Of a stretch of DNA of 64,000 nucleotides, positions 26,664-37,606 are shown one piece after another. This DNA comes from Formivibrio citricus. Lineage in GTDB: Bacteria > Pseudomonadota > Gammaproteobacteria > Burkholderiales > Chitinibacteraceae. How positions within the stretch are numbered: position 1 is the first letter of the stretch; every line of letters starts with the position of its first letter. The notes under the pieces are model-generated. The model searched no databases and was not told where the DNA came from. It worked only from the letters and a program-made list of their open reading frames with translations. The stretch is taken from contig NZ_FOVE01000003.1 of assembly GCF_900115065.1 (NCBI RefSeq), forward strand, positions 1 through 64,000, read 5' to 3'. The position numbers and the translations under genes are program-made.

Positions 26664-28823
26664 TCATTCCGCAGCCGGTGCTTCCGGTGCAGCTTCTACA
26701 GCAGGAGCTGCGGCTGCCGGCGGGTTTTCTTCGTTCATCACAGCCTTGATCGAGAGGCGCACGCGACCGCGTTCGTCCTGCTCCAGCGCCTTCACGCGCA
26801 CGACCTGACCTTCCTTGAGGTAGTCGCTCACGTTCTTGACGCGTTCGTTGGCGATCTGGCTGATGTGCACGAGACCATCCTTGCCCGGCATGATGGAAAC
26901 GATGGCACCGACGTTGTTGTCGAGGATCTTGACCACCGGACCTTCGTAGATCTTGCCGATTTCAACCTCTGCGGTAATTTCGGAGATCCGCTTCTTGGCC
27001 GCATCGGCGCCTTCGGCGCTGACGGAAGCGATGGTGATGGTGCCGTCGTCCTGGATGTCGATGCTGGTACCGGTTTCTTCGGTAATGGCACGAATCACGG
27101 CACCGCCCTTGCCGATCACGTCACGGATCTTCTCGGGATTGATCTTCACCACGTACATGCGCGGGGCATGCTCGGAAACTTCCTGGCGAGCGCCTTCCAG
27201 CGTGCCCTTCATGATGCCGAGGATATGCATGCGGCCTTCCTTGGCCTGATCCAGCGCCACCTTCATGATTTCCTTGGTGATGCCGTTGATCTTGATGTCC
27301 ATCTGCAGCGCGGTTACGCCGGAATCGGTACCGGCCACCTTGAAGTCCATGTCACCGAGGTGATCTTCATCGCCCAGGATGTCGGTCAGTACGGCAAAAC
27401 GGTTGCCTTCCTTGATCAGACCCATGGCAATACCGGCCACGTGGTTCTTCAGCGGTACGCCGGCATCCATCAACGCCAGGCTGCCGCCGCAAACGGAAGC
27501 CATCGACGAGGAGCCGTTGGATTCGGTGATTTCGGAAACCACGCGCATCGAGTAGCTGAAATCTTCCGGCTTCGGCAGCATGGCGATCAACGCACGCTTG
27601 GCCAGACGACCGTGGCCGATTTCGCGACGCTTCGGGCTGCCGACGCGGCCGGTTTCACCAGTCGAATACGGGGGGAAGTTGTAATGCAGCATGAAGCGGT
27701 CGGTATATTCGCCGGCCAGCGCATCGATGATCTGCTCGTCGCGGCTGGTGCCAAGGGTAGCAACAACCAGCGCCTGGGTTTCGCCGCGGGTAAACAGCAC
27801 GGACCCGTGGGTACGCGGCAGCACGCCGGTACGGATGCTGATCGGACGCACGGTGCGGGTATCGCGACCATCGATACGCGGCTCGCCGCGCAGGATCTGG
27901 CCACGCACGATTTCTGCTTCCAGTCCGTGGAAGATGTCCTTGATCTCGTTGGCTGCCAGCGTACCGGTTTCTTCGGTAATCAGCGCCTCCTTGACCTTGG
28001 CCCAGACTTCGTTGACGGCGGCGGTACGCAGTTGCTTGGAACGGATCTTGTAAGCAGCGTCGAGGCCAGCGCTGGACAGGTCGCGAATCTTGGCGATCAG
28101 TTCTTCGTTCTTGACCGGCTCGGTCCAGTCGAAGAGTTCCGGATTCACTTCGTCGGCCAGTTCGTTGATGGCCTTGATCGCAGCCTGCATCTGTTCGTGA
28201 CCGAACACCACGGCACCCAGCATCACATCTTCCGGCAGCTCGTCGGCTTCGGATTCGACCATCAACACAGCCTGTTCGGTACCTGCCACCACGAGGTCGA
28301 GCTTGGAATTCTTGAGCTCTTCAGCAGTCGGGCACAGCACGTACTGGCCATCGACATAGCCGACGCGTGCTGCACCGATCGGGCCATCGAACGGCACGCC
28401 GGAAACCGCCAGGGCAGCGGAAGCACCAATCATGGCGGCAATATCGGAATCAATCTGCGGATCGACCGAAATCACGGTCGCAACGATTTGAACATCGTTA
28501 TAGAAGCCTTCCGGGAACAGGGGGCGGATCGGGCGGTCAATCAGACGGGAAGTCAGGATTTCCTTCTCGGAAGGACGACCTTCGCGCTTGAAGAAACCAC
28601 CGGGGATCTTGCCGGCAGCATAGGTACGTTCCTGGTAATCCACGGTCAGCGGGAAGAAATCCTGACCGGGTTTCACATTCTTGGCAGCAACAACGGTTAC
28701 AAGCACGACGGTATCGTCAATGCTGACCAGTACGGCACCGGTCGCCTGGCGGGCGATCTCGCCGGTTTCCAGGGTCACGGTATGCTTGCCGTAAGGGAAG
28801 GTTTTGATGATTTTATTGAACAC
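26664..28823 (-). CDS. pnp: Polynucleotide phosphorylase
   Basis: A 3'-5' phosphorolytic RNase of the degradosome. The 719 residues contain two RNase PH-like domains ([33 protein letters not shown] in the first, [11 protein letters not shown] in the second). A KH domain follows ([21 protein letters not shown], about 565), then an S1 domain ([30 protein letters not shown]), and an Ala/Pro/Glu-rich tail. The start codon is GTG at 28823 with AAGGA upstream. It is the last gene of the rimP-pnp operon, and the rpsO terminator hairpin lies between it and rpsO. Confidence 0.97.
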   Translation of the reverse strand: MFNKIIKTFPYGKHTVTLETGEIARQATGAVLVSIDDTVVLVTVVAAKNVKPGQDFFPLTVDYQERTYAAGKIPGGFFKREGRPSEKEILTSRLIDRPIRPLFPEGFYNDVQIVATVISVDPQIDSDIAAMIGASAALAVSGVPFDGPIGAARVGYVDGQYVLCPTAEELKNSKLDLVVAGTEQAVLMVESEADELPEDVMLGAVVFGHEQMQAAIKAINELADEVNPELFDWTEPVKNEELIAKIRDLSSAGLDAAYKIRSKQLRTAAVNEVWAKVKEALITEETGTLAANEIKDIFHGLEAEIVRGQILRGEPRIDGRDTRTVRPISIRTGVLPRTHGSVLFTRGETQALVVATLGTSRDEQIIDALAGEYTDRFMLHYNFPPYSTGETGRVGSPKRREIGHGRLAKRALIAMLPKPEDFSYSMRVVSEITESNGSSSMASVCGGSLALMDAGVPLKNHVAGIAMGLIKEGNRFAVLTDILGDEDHLGDMDFKVAGTDSGVTALQMDIKINGITKEIMKVALDQAKEGRMHILGIMKGTLEGARQEVSEHAPRMYVVKINPEKIRDVIGKGGAVIRAITEETGTSIDIQDDGTITIASVSAEGADAAKKRISEITAEVEIGKIYEGPVVKILDNNVGAIVSIMPGKDGLVHISQIANERVKNVSDYLKEGQVVRVKALEQDERGRVRLSIKAVMNEENPPAAAAPAVEAAPEAPAAE

Positions 28824-28989
28824 TGTCTTGGTTCCTTTTCATTCGTCTGTCCCCAGCCGGGACATGATTGCATTCCGCTGCAGTTCGGCTGGAGGAAATC
28901 CGGGAAGATTTCCGAACTGCCAGCCCAGGCACACCACTACTTTTTCCAACCCGCCTGAGCCGCTGTTGAGGCAGGAAAAAGGTACAAAC

Positions 28990-29021
28990 AAAAAGGTCGC
29001 AGCCTTGGCTGCGACCTTTTT
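28990..29021 (-). terminator. rpsO-pnp intercistronic terminator hairpin
   Basis: A long perfect stem AAGGTCGCAGCC/GGCTGCGACCTT with T-run lies 8 bp after the rpsO stop on the minus strand. As in E. coli, it probably ends most rpsO transcripts and leaves partial read-through into pnp. The roughly 165 bp that follow, up to pnp, show nothing else. Confidence 0.85.
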
Positions 29022-29028
29022 GCCGGTA

Positions 29029-29298
29029 TTACTTGCGCAGACCCAGCTTGGCGATCAGATCGCGGTAGCTGTCGGCGTTGGTGCGCTTGAGGTAGTCAAG
29101 CAGACGACGGCGACGGGAAACCATCTTCAAGAGACCGCGACGGGAGTGGTGATCCTTGGTGTTGGCTTTGAAGTGGGGGGTCAGGTCATTGATGCGGGCG
29201 GTCAGCAGAGCGACTTGAACTTCCGGGCTGCCGGTATCGCCTTCAGCGCGCTGGAATTGCTTGACGATGTCTGCCTTCTGGGTAACGGTAACTGCCAT
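29029..29298 (-). CDS. rpsO: 30S ribosomal protein S15
   Basis: An 89-residue S15, a primary 16S rRNA-binding protein of the small subunit. The conserved core [53 protein letters not shown] is complete. Start ATG 29298 has AAGGAG at good spacing. It sits in the classical truB-rpsO-pnp order. Confidence 0.98.
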   Translation of the reverse strand: MAVTVTQKADIVKQFQRAEGDTGSPEVQVALLTARINDLTPHFKANTKDHHSRRGLLKMVSRRRRLLDYLKRTNADSYRDLIAKLGLRK

Positions 29299-29408
29299 TT
29301 CTAAAACTCCTTGATTGATGGAATGGACTCTCGTCCGACGAGCCGGAAGGAGCTTGCACCCCCTCTGGCTTCTTTCACCGTCCGGTCTCGATTTACAGCC
29401 GCAGCCGT

Positions 29409-30302
29409 TCAAAGGCCGGAGAGCAGTCGTTTGGGCCGCAGCAAACCATCCACCACTTCGCCCAAACCGATGAACCGCGCATTATCCCTGCTTTCGCCTG
29501 GCGCGTAAAGGCGGAATTCACCCTCTCCCGCCATGCGGCAGGTCATGCCATGACGGATACGTTCAAACTCATCCGCGCTCAAATCAAGGCGCGGCAAATC
29601 CTGAATCAACACATCCACCGGCAGCAGGCTGGCATCGCGCGCCGCCAGATCCATGGCCTCGAAATCGACCAAGGTGCGGGCATCTTCCAACCGGAAACCG
29701 GCTGTCTGAGTGCGACGCAAGCCAGTCAGGTAAGCTCCGCAACCGAGCGCCTTGCCAATATCGTCGGCCAGTACGCGGATGTAGGTTCCCTTGGAGCAAC
29801 GCACGTCCACCATCAGGATGTCATCGGCAAAATCGATGAGATCCAGCGCGTAGATTTCAATTTGCCGTGCCGCGCGTTCGATTTCGACACCTTTGCGCGC
29901 ATATTCGTAGAGCGACTTGCCTTCGAACTTGAGCGCGGAATGCATGGGCGGGATCTGGCTGATCTTGCCCAGAAAGGTATCCAGCACCCGGCGTACTTCG
30001 ATTTCGTCGCACGTCACCTCGCCCGAGCGCGTAATCTCGCCCTCGCCATCGAGCGTAGTCGAAACTTCGCCGAGCTTGATCGTGGCGCGATACCCCTTGT
30101 CGGCATCAAGCATACGCTGGGCGAACTTGGTCGCCTCGCCGAAACACAGCGGCAACAAGCCGGTAGCAAATGGATCGAGCACGCCGGTATGCCCGCCCTT
30201 CTCGGCCGAAAGCAGCCAGCGGCATTTCTGCAAGGCGCCGTTACTGGAAAAGCCGAACGGCTTGTCCAACAACAGCACGCCATCAATTTTTCTTTTTGCC
30301 AT
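29409..30302 (-). CDS. truB: tRNA pseudouridine-55 synthase
   Basis: Forms pseudouridine at U55 in the T-loop of tRNAs. The 297 residues start [21 protein letters not shown], and the catalytic Asp is in [16 protein letters not shown] (about 37-52). [16 protein letters not shown] is the family's conserved motif III and a PUA-like C-terminal part follows. Upstream lies a dispersed CCACAGAGG repeat pair between rbfA and truB. Confidence 0.96.
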   Translation of the reverse strand: MAKRKIDGVLLLDKPFGFSSNGALQKCRWLLSAEKGGHTGVLDPFATGLLPLCFGEATKFAQRMLDADKGYRATIKLGEVSTTLDGEGEITRSGEVTCDEIEVRRVLDTFLGKISQIPPMHSALKFEGKSLYEYARKGVEIERAARQIEIYALDLIDFADDILMVDVRCSKGTYIRVLADDIGKALGCGAYLTGLRRTQTAGFRLEDARTLVDFEAMDLAARDASLLPVDVLIQDLPRLDLSADEFERIRHGMTCRMAGEGEFRLYAPGESRDNARFIGLGEVVDGLLRPKRLLSGL

Positions 30303-30317
30303 AACAAGTCAAAACCT

Positions 30318-30412
30318 TGAACCACAGAGGCACAGAGGCACAGAGACACAGAGAAAATCAAGCCACAAAAACAGGGGCTACTTTCTCCCCACCTCTGTGG
30401 CTCTGTGGTGAA
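30318..30412. repeat. Dispersed CCACAGAGGCACAGAG array between rbfA and truB
   Basis: Three tandem 9-10-bp units (ACCACAGAGGCACAGAGGCACAGAG) at 30320-30345 face an inverse copy CTCTGTGGCTCTGTGGT at 30393-30409. This is the second occurrence of the family seen at 7718-7819, here inside the operon. Confidence 0.8.
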
Positions 30413-30417
30413 GAGGG

Positions 30418-30792
30418 TCAGCCTTCTTCGTCCGGCGCCTTGGGCAGGCTGGTGGCTTCGTTGATCAGACGGGTCAGCGCCACACCGTGCTCGACCGAGT
30501 GGTCATACACGAAATGCAACTCCGGCATTTTATAGAGCGAAATACTGCGGGCGATCTGGCTGCGCAGGTAGCCCTTGGCATGCTCCAGTATCTTGCCAAT
30601 CTCGGTCGCCTCTTCTTCCGTACCGAGCACTGTGTAGAAGATTTTGGCATGCGAGTAGTCGCGCGTGACTTCCACGTCGGTAATTGTCACCAACTTGGCC
30701 TTGGGATGATCCAGCTCGCCGCGGATCAATTCAGCGATGTCGCGCTGGATCTGTTGCGCCACACGGTCGGCGCGGGAAAAATTCTTGGGCAT
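30418..30792 (-). CDS. rbfA: Ribosome-binding factor A
   Basis: RbfA binds immature 30S subunits and aids 16S rRNA 5'-end maturation, especially in cold. The 124-residue KH-like protein opens MPKNFSRADRVAQQIQRDIAELIRGELDHPKAKLVTITDVEVTRDYSHAKIFYT, the standard family pattern. AGGAGG lies upstream of the ATG, inside one arm of a dispersed inverted repeat. It follows infB in operon order. Confidence 0.96.
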   Translation of the reverse strand: MPKNFSRADRVAQQIQRDIAELIRGELDHPKAKLVTITDVEVTRDYSHAKIFYTVLGTEEEATEIGKILEHAKGYLRSQIARSISLYKMPELHFVYDHSVEHGVALTRLINEATSLPKAPDEEG

Positions 30793-30805
30793 TTCGCTTC
30801 CTCCT

Positions 30806-30946
30806 GTGAGGAGTGAGGGGTAAGGCGTGAGGTGAACGGCCTATCTACCCGAATACGATCTTTAAAAGGAAAAGGCGCAAGACATCCGCCTTGCGCCAAT
30901 CGAAGCAGAAGGAGCAACACCTCACTCCTTCCCCCTCACGCCTTAC
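30806..30946. repeat. Inverted dispersed repeat (GTAAGGCGTGAGG family) between infB and rbfA
   Basis: GAGTGAGGGGTAAGGCGTGAGG at about 30810-30831 faces CCTCACTCCTTCCCCCTCACGCCTTAC at about 30920-30946. One arm reaches the infB stop codon (30943-30945) and the other lies beside the rbfA start. The pair spans the full infB-rbfA gap. Confidence 0.7.
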
Positions 30947-33579
30947 AGTGTCCGGGCCACTTCGACCACTTCGAAGATTTCCAACTGATCGCCAACAATC
31001 AGATCGTTGTAGTTCTTCAGCGACAAGCCGCATTCGGTACCGGCACGCACTTCCTTCACGTCGTCCTTGTAGCGCTTCAGGCTTTCCAGCTCACCCTGGT
31101 GGATAACCACGTTATTGCGCAACAGACGAACACCCGCACCACGCTTGACCATGCCTTCCATGACCAGACAACCCGCGATCGTACCGATCTTGGAAACCGT
31201 GAACACCTGACGTACTTCAACCATACCCAGGATTTGTTCGCGTTTTTCTGGTGCCAGCATGCCAGACAACGCAGCCTTCACATCATCCACCGCATCGTAA
31301 ATGATGTTGTAGTAGCGGATATCGACGCCTTCGTTCTCGGCCAGCTTGCGCGCAGCGGCGTCGGCACGGGAATTGAAGCCGATCACAACAGCCTTGGAAG
31401 CCAGAGCCAGGTTGATGTCGGATTCCGAGATGCCGCCCACGGCCGAGTGCAGGATCTGCACGCGCACTTCGTTCGTGGAAAGCTTCTGCAGCGATTGCGA
31501 CAGCGCTTCGGAAGAACCCTGCACATCGGCCTTGATGATGATCGGCATGGACTGCACTTCGCCTTCGGTCATCTGGGCCATCATGTTTTCCAGCTTGGAA
31601 GCCTGCTGACGCGCCAGCTTCACATCGCGGAACTTGCCTTGACGGAACAGGGCAATTTCGCGCGCCTTCTTCTCGTCAGCCAGCACCATGGCGTCCTCAC
31701 CGGCAGCAGGAACATCGGACAGACCGAGAATTTCCACCGGAATCGACGGGCCAGCTTCATTGATCGACTGACCGTTCTCATCCAGCATGGCACGAACACG
31801 GCCATACACCTGACCGGCAAGGATCACATCGCCCTTGCGAAGCGTACCCGACTGCACCAGCAAGGAAGCCACCGGACCACGCCCCTTGTCGAGACGCGCT
31901 TCGATAATGATACCCTTGGCAGGCACATCGGCAGGCGACTTCAACTCCAGCACTTCAGCCTGCAAGAGGATGGCATCCAGCAGGGCTTCAATGCCCAAGC
32001 CCTTCTTGGCCGACACTTCAACAAACATGGTATCGCCGCCCCAGTCTTCGGAAACCACTTCATGGGTAACCAGTTCCTGGCGGATACGTTCCGGATTAGC
32101 TTCGGGCTTGTCGATCTTGTTCACCGCCACCACCATCGGCACGCCGGCGGCCTTGGCATGGTGAATGGCTTCAATGGTTTGCGGCATCACACCGTCATCA
32201 GCCGCCACCACCAGCACCACAATATCGGTCAGTTTGGCGCCGCGAGCACGCATCGCAGTAAAGGCTTCGTGACCCGGCGTATCGAGGAAGGTAATCATGC
32301 CCTTCTCGGTTTCCACATGGTAGGCACCGATATGCTGGGTAATGCCGCCCGCTTCACCGGCCGCAACCTTGGCACGGCGGATGTAATCCAGCAGCGAAGT
32401 CTTGCCGTGGTCGACGTGGCCCATGACGGTCACAACCGGAGCACGCGGCAAGAGATCGTGTTCGGTGCTCTCGGCATCTTCAAGATAGGTTTCCGGATCG
32501 TCGAGCTTGGCGGCAATCGGCTTGTGGCCCATCTCTTCAACGACGATCATCGCGGTTTCCTGGTCCAGAACCTGGTTGATGGTCACCATCATGCCCATCT
32601 TCATCAGCGCCCTGACCACTTCCACGCCCTTCACGGCCATCTTGTGCGCCAGATCGGCGACAGAGATGGTTTCAGGAATGGCGACTTCCTTGATTTGCGG
32701 TTCAGTCGGGGCCTGGAAGGCGTGGACATTGGAGTCGTCGCTCCGGTGCTTGCCGCCGCCCTTCTTGGACTTCCAGCCACCTCCCGACGCATCGCCGCCG
32801 CGGGTTTTCAGGCCACCCTTCTTGCCGCGCTTGTCGTCATCCCAATCCTTCTTGCCGGATTTCTTGTCATCCTTCTTGGGCGCGGAGGGCGCAGCCTGGG
32901 GAGCGGGCTTGGCGGGCTCGGGCGCACGCAGCGGCTGACTGCTCGGCTTGCGCAGCTCGACGCGCTGGCCGACTCGCGGGCGGTCGCCCACCGGCTCTAC
33001 ACGCGGCTTGTGAGCTGGCGCAGCAGGGGCTGCAACCGGCTTTTCTTCAACGACAGGCGCAACCACGTGGGGTGCCGGTTCCTGTTGCGGTTCTTCTGCC
33101 TTGGCCGACGCTTCGGGCGCAGCCTTGCGTGCCTCGCGCTCCTGACGGGCGCGCATGTCGGCGGCCTGGCGGGCGAACAGCTCGGACTGGCGACGCGCCT
33201 CTTCCTCGCGCACCTTGCGCTCTTCCTGATCGATCACGTTCGACACCGCGCCCGCACGGCTTGTTGCCAGTGCGGCCTGAGCCGCATCCGGTGCCTCGAC
33301 CACGCGCTTCTTGCGCACCTCGACCTGAATGGTCTTGGCCTTGCCGGTAGCATCGGTCTTGCGAATTTCGCTGGTCTGCTTGCGCGTCAGTGTGATCTTG
33401 GACTTTTCGCCACTGCCGTGCTTCTGCTTCAGGTGTTCGAGCAGGCGCGCCTTGTCGCCGGCGGAGAGGGTGTCGTCCACCGATTTCTTGCTGACACCTG
33501 CTGCGCCCAGTTGTTCCAGAAGCTCCTGCGGCGGTATTTTCAGCTCCGCTGCAAATTGGCTGACATTCATTTCACTCAT
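30943..33579 (-). CDS. infB: Translation initiation factor IF-2
   Basis: IF-2 is the GTPase that brings fMet-tRNA to the 30S subunit. The 878-residue protein has an IF2 N-terminal helical domain ([20 protein letters not shown]), a long charged Ala/Pro/Lys-rich linker (about 100-370), the G domain with [15 protein letters not shown] (G1), [12 protein letters not shown] (G3) and NKIDKP (G4), then domains II-IV including [28 protein letters not shown]. It follows nusA by 16 bp. Confidence 0.98.
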   Translation of the reverse strand: MSEMNVSQFAAELKIPPQELLEQLGAAGVSKKSVDDTLSAGDKARLLEHLKQKHGSGEKSKITLTRKQTSEIRKTDATGKAKTIQVEVRKKRVVEAPDAAQAALATSRAGAVSNVIDQEERKVREEEARRQSELFARQAADMRARQEREARKAAPEASAKAEEPQQEPAPHVVAPVVEEKPVAAPAAPAHKPRVEPVGDRPRVGQRVELRKPSSQPLRAPEPAKPAPQAAPSAPKKDDKKSGKKDWDDDKRGKKGGLKTRGGDASGGGWKSKKGGGKHRSDDSNVHAFQAPTEPQIKEVAIPETISVADLAHKMAVKGVEVVRALMKMGMMVTINQVLDQETAMIVVEEMGHKPIAAKLDDPETYLEDAESTEHDLLPRAPVVTVMGHVDHGKTSLLDYIRRAKVAAGEAGGITQHIGAYHVETEKGMITFLDTPGHEAFTAMRARGAKLTDIVVLVVAADDGVMPQTIEAIHHAKAAGVPMVVAVNKIDKPEANPERIRQELVTHEVVSEDWGGDTMFVEVSAKKGLGIEALLDAILLQAEVLELKSPADVPAKGIIIEARLDKGRGPVASLLVQSGTLRKGDVILAGQVYGRVRAMLDENGQSINEAGPSIPVEILGLSDVPAAGEDAMVLADEKKAREIALFRQGKFRDVKLARQQASKLENMMAQMTEGEVQSMPIIIKADVQGSSEALSQSLQKLSTNEVRVQILHSAVGGISESDINLALASKAVVIGFNSRADAAARKLAENEGVDIRYYNIIYDAVDDVKAALSGMLAPEKREQILGMVEVRQVFTVSKIGTIAGCLVMEGMVKRGAGVRLLRNNVVIHQGELESLKRYKDDVKEVRAGTECGLSLKNYNDLIVGDQLEIFEVVEVARTL

Positions 33580-33595
33580 GCCTTGTCCTCCTGGC

Positions 33596-35071
33596 TTACG
33601 CGAACCAGTGTTCGCGAGCCTTCATGATGAGGCGCTTGGCGGCTTCCTCATCCATGCCGGTCATTTCCGTGAGTTCGTCCACGGCCAACTCGGCAAGCTC
33701 ATCGCGGGTATGGATTTCGTGCTCGGCAAGCTGAGCCGCCAATTCCGGCGTCATCCCTTCCAGCGACTTGAGATCCTCTGATTGATGTTCGAGCTTTTCC
33801 TCGCGCACGATGGCTTGCGTCAGCAAGGCATCGCGGGCACGGGCACGCAGCTCGTTGACGGTATCTTCGTCAAAAGCTTCGATCTCGAGCATTTCGTTGA
33901 GCGGCACATAGGCCACTTCTTCCAGCGTGCTGAAGCCTTCCTGCACCAGCACATCGGCAACATCATCGTCCACGTCTAGCGCTTGGGCGAACATGCGGCG
34001 CACGTCGTCGAATTCGGCCTGATGCTTCTGTTCAGCCTGGTCAACGGTCATGATGTTGAGTTTCCAGCCGGTCAGCTCGGAAGCGAGCTTGACGTTCTGG
34101 CCGCCACGGCCAATGGCCATCGCGAGGTTTTCTTCGTCGACCACCACATCCATGCTGTGACCATCTTCATCGACAATGATCGAAGTCACTTCTGCCGGCG
34201 ACAGGGCGCCGATGACGAATTGCGCCGGATCGTGCGACCACAACACGATGTCGACACGCTCGCCCGCGAGTTCGTTGCTCACTGCATTGACGCGCGCACC
34301 ACGCACACCGATGCAAGTGCCTTGCGGATCAACGCGCTGATCGTTCGACTTGACGGCGATCTTGGCACGCATGCCGGGATCACGCGCTACGGCCTTGAGC
34401 TCGATGAAACCGTTTTCGATTTCCGGCACTTCCAGCTCGAACAGTTTAGCCATGAACTCGGGCGCGGTACGGGAGAGGATGATCTGCGGGCCACGCGCCA
34501 TGCGGTCGATGCGCAGCAGGAACGCTTTGGTACGGTCACCCACGCGCAGGTTTTCCTTCGGAATCATCTGATCACGCGGAAGCAGGGCTTCGAGCTTGCC
34601 GTTGATTTCGACGATCGCGTTGCCGCGCTCGATACGCTTGATCGTGCCAGAAACGATATGCTCGCGGCGCTGCAGGAAGTCGTTGAGGCTTTGCTCGCGC
34701 TCGGCATCGCGAATCTTCTGCAGAATCACCTGCTTGGCCGCCTGAGCGCCGATACGGCCGAATTCGATCGGCTCAAGTTCGACTTCCCAGGTATCGCCCA
34801 CCTTGAGATTGGCGTCATATTCCGGCGCATCGGTAATGGCAATCTGACGAGCCGGCTCCTCGTGGTCATTATCCTCGACCACGGTCCAGACACGGAACGA
34901 GCGCTGCTCCCCGGAGATGCGATCAATGGAAACCCGAACCTCCACCTCGTCTTCAAACCGCTTCTTGGTCGCGGAAGCCAGCGCGGACTCCAGCGCGCCA
35001 AAGACGATTTCACGGTCCACGTTCTTTTCATGTGCCAGCGCATCGACCAGCACCAGGATTTCACGATTCAT
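33596..35071 (-). CDS. nusA: Transcription termination/antitermination factor NusA
   Basis: NusA binds RNA polymerase and RNA to modulate pausing, termination and antitermination. The 491 residues start [38 protein letters not shown] and contain S1 ([17 protein letters not shown]), two KH domains ([50 protein letters not shown]), and two acidic C-terminal AR-type repeats. ATG 35071 has GGAGGTG upstream. It sits between rimP and infB as usual. Confidence 0.98.
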   Translation of the reverse strand: MNREILVLVDALAHEKNVDREIVFGALESALASATKKRFEDEVEVRVSIDRISGEQRSFRVWTVVEDNDHEEPARQIAITDAPEYDANLKVGDTWEVELEPIEFGRIGAQAAKQVILQKIRDAEREQSLNDFLQRREHIVSGTIKRIERGNAIVEINGKLEALLPRDQMIPKENLRVGDRTKAFLLRIDRMARGPQIILSRTAPEFMAKLFELEVPEIENGFIELKAVARDPGMRAKIAVKSNDQRVDPQGTCIGVRGARVNAVSNELAGERVDIVLWSHDPAQFVIGALSPAEVTSIIVDEDGHSMDVVVDEENLAMAIGRGGQNVKLASELTGWKLNIMTVDQAEQKHQAEFDDVRRMFAQALDVDDDVADVLVQEGFSTLEEVAYVPLNEMLEIEAFDEDTVNELRARARDALLTQAIVREEKLEHQSEDLKSLEGMTPELAAQLAEHEIHTRDELAELAVDELTEMTGMDEEAAKRLIMKAREHWFA

Positions 35072-35151
35072 TTTGCACACACCTCCACGGCGGAATTCAC
35101 CCGCCCCGATTCAATACGAAATTCTCTTCGACCACTTGCGTGGGCGCACCT

Positions 35152-35613
35152 TTATTTCTTCTTGTTGGCACCCGGCTCCGGAAACTGCGGGTCCAGACGC
35201 ACGCGATCCACGGTCTGACGCGGAAAACGCAAGGTCTCGTTCTGCTGCTCGATCGTCACGTTGCCATCGATCAACCCCAACAGCTTGCCGGAAAAATGGC
35301 GACGACCATCTTCCTGCGGCACGCGCAATTTCACCTTCACCGCCTCGCCGGCAAAGCGCTCGAAATCCGCCACTTTCTTGAGCGGGCGATCCATGCCCGG
35401 CGACGAAACCTCGAGGCGCTCGTAGGCAATGTTTTCCACCATGAAAAGCCGCGTCAGGTGGTTGCTCACCGCCACGCAGTCGTCGATGGTGAGGCCCTCG
35501 GGCTTGTCGATGAACACACGCAGCAAGCCGCGCGAACCGAACTCGACATCGACCAGCTCATACCCCATACCCGGGACGGTTTCTTCCAGCAGCGTTTGCA
35601 GATTCAGCGCCAT
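35152..35613 (-). CDS. rimP: Ribosome maturation factor RimP
   Basis: RimP assists 30S maturation. The 153-residue protein opens MALNLQTLLEETVPGMGYELVDVEF and has the conserved GLTIDDCVAVSNHLTRL and YERLEVSSPGMDRPLKK segments, then the SH3-like C-terminal domain. The start at 35613 is chosen because the longer frame to 35979 crosses a terminator hairpin and tadA sequence in another frame. It is the first gene of the nusA-infB operon. Confidence 0.96.
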   Translation of the reverse strand: MALNLQTLLEETVPGMGYELVDVEFGSRGLLRVFIDKPEGLTIDDCVAVSNHLTRLFMVENIAYERLEVSSPGMDRPLKKVADFERFAGEAVKVKLRVPQEDGRRHFSGKLLGLIDGNVTIEQQNETLRFPRQTVDRVRLDPQFPEPGANKKK

Positions 35614-35644
35614 TTCAACTTTCTTTGCTTCAGGAACGACACAA

Positions 35645-35717
35645 ACAAAAAATGGGCTGCAAAACTGCGCCCATTCGGTAAGCACACCCTGATAAAACTC
35701 GGGTTTTCGGCATTGTA
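35645..35717 (-). promoter_or_regulatory. rimP operon leader: -10 candidate and terminator/attenuator hairpin
   Basis: Read on the minus strand, TACAAT (35717-35712) resembles a -10 box, with only a weak TTCCTT -35. About 40 bp later an AATGGGC/GCCCATT hairpin (35675-35651) is followed by TTTTTTG. The hairpin lies between tadA and rimP. It may simply end the tadA transcript, or be a leader attenuator if transcription starts at the -10 above. Confidence 0.55.
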
Positions 35718-35747
35718 ACAAATAAACCCGCCCAAAGGAACCGGCAA

Positions 35748-36236
<489 letters not shown>

Positions 36237-37394
36237 TCAACCCACACAAACCCGATTGCGTCCCGATTCCTTGGCCACATAAAGTGCCCTGTCGGCACGG
36301 CTCATGAGCATATCCAGCCTACTGTCTTCACGCACAAATTGCGTCACGCCAAAACTCGCAGCCACGGACAGATGTTGTCCTGCATATTGCAGCGACAACT
36401 GCCCGATCAACTGACGTATACGTTCACTCCAGGCGCGGGCGGAGTCGAGATCAGTGTGCGGCAACAGCACCATGAATTCCTCTCCGCCCACTCTGGCAAC
36501 CAGATCGTAGTTGCGCGTCGCTTCAAGAATGGTTTGCGCGATTTTTTTCAAAGCCATATCCCCTGCCTGATGGCCATGGCTATCGTTGATTTGCTTGAAA
36601 TGATCGATATCGAGCATGACCAGCGAGAGCGGCACATTCAAGCGTCGCGCCTCTTCCAGCCGATGCAGCGCCTGCGCAAGAAAAGCGCGCCGGTTAAGAA
36701 TGCCAGTCAAATCATCATGACTGGCAGCATGCTCAAGTTGCTGCAACAACCATTCCGAATTCATCAACAGGAAACAAAAGGATGAGCAAAGAATAGCGGC
36801 CAAGGTCAGGGCAAACACGGCCAGATTGCTCCACTGCGCTGTCAACAAGCCGCCACCGGATTCGCCCATCAGCAAAACAACACGCAACAAGCTGATCGCA
36901 ATCATGACCAGATGCAGGTGACCGCAGGTTTTTCTGCCTATCGAGCCTGACGGGCACACTTTCAGGCAAGTCGCCGCACAGAGCAACGAGATCCCGGAAA
37001 AAAACAACGAAAACACAACAACCCGCGCCAGATAACTTGCCCCCGCATAAAACATCCAGAGCGTCAGCAAACCCGCCAGCGGCCCAACCGGCAACAGCAG
37101 CAGATCACGCGGTCCTTGCGTCGCGGTATAGCGCCGCAACCCAATCCATATCGCGGCATGCCCCCCGAGCAAAGCGGCAGTACTCAGCCCATAGGTAATC
37201 CAGTCAGGAGCCAGATCGCGCAATACAAAACCAACCATGCCGGAAGTCATCAGGTATAAGCCAGCGCTCCACCAACGCAAACCCGGGGAGGGACGATTTA
37301 CGGAAACCAGCAGGACATGCAGAGCCATACTGGCAATGGCGCCGATAAATATACCCATCAGGACGACGGTTCGTGGATCAAGGATAAAGGTCAT
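36237..37394 (-). CDS. Membrane-bound diguanylate cyclase (GGDEF)
   Basis: Makes c-di-GMP from two GTP. The 385-residue protein has about six to eight hydrophobic helices in the N-terminal 200 residues, an unassigned MASE-like sensor region. The GGDEF domain has DIDHFKQINDSHGHQAGD and the active-site loop RVGGEEFMVLLP. An inhibitory I-site RNYD sits five residues before GGEEF, so product feedback is likely. It lies immediately upstream of tadA (3-bp gap). The input signal is unknown. Confidence 0.92.
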   Translation of the reverse strand: MTFILDPRTVVLMGIFIGAIASMALHVLLVSVNRPSPGLRWWSAGLYLMTSGMVGFVLRDLAPDWITYGLSTAALLGGHAAIWIGLRRYTATQGPRDLLLLPVGPLAGLLTLWMFYAGASYLARVVVFSLFFSGISLLCAATCLKVCPSGSIGRKTCGHLHLVMIAISLLRVVLLMGESGGGLLTAQWSNLAVFALTLAAILCSSFCFLLMNSEWLLQQLEHAASHDDLTGILNRRAFLAQALHRLEEARRLNVPLSLVMLDIDHFKQINDSHGHQAGDMALKKIAQTILEATRNYDLVARVGGEEFMVLLPHTDLDSARAWSERIRQLIGQLSLQYAGQHLSVAASFGVTQFVREDSRLDMLMSRADRALYVAKESGRNRVCVG

Positions 37395-37606
37395 TCTGAT
37401 TCAGTTTATTTGCATGCTGCGCCACATCGTGCAGCACGCTCCGTAGCATGTAGGTGCGATCAACCTAGCGTTAATCACAGATATTCCACCAGCGCCATTG
37501 GCCAGGCAAATGCACTGCGCTACTCGCTCCGACGTGGTCTTTTCTCATTACCTGCAGCGCAGTGGGCAGCATTCCTGATTTGGGAAACACTTCATTTTGC
37601 CAAGCC

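Noticed and set aside
26454-28958. 834-codon plus frame over the pnp region
   Set aside because: Antisense to pnp, with a Gly/His/Asp-rich shadow composition.
37395-37606. Gap between recN and the diguanylate cyclase as a possible small gene
   Set aside because: Short frames there have no ribosome site or recognisable domain; I see nothing definable in it.
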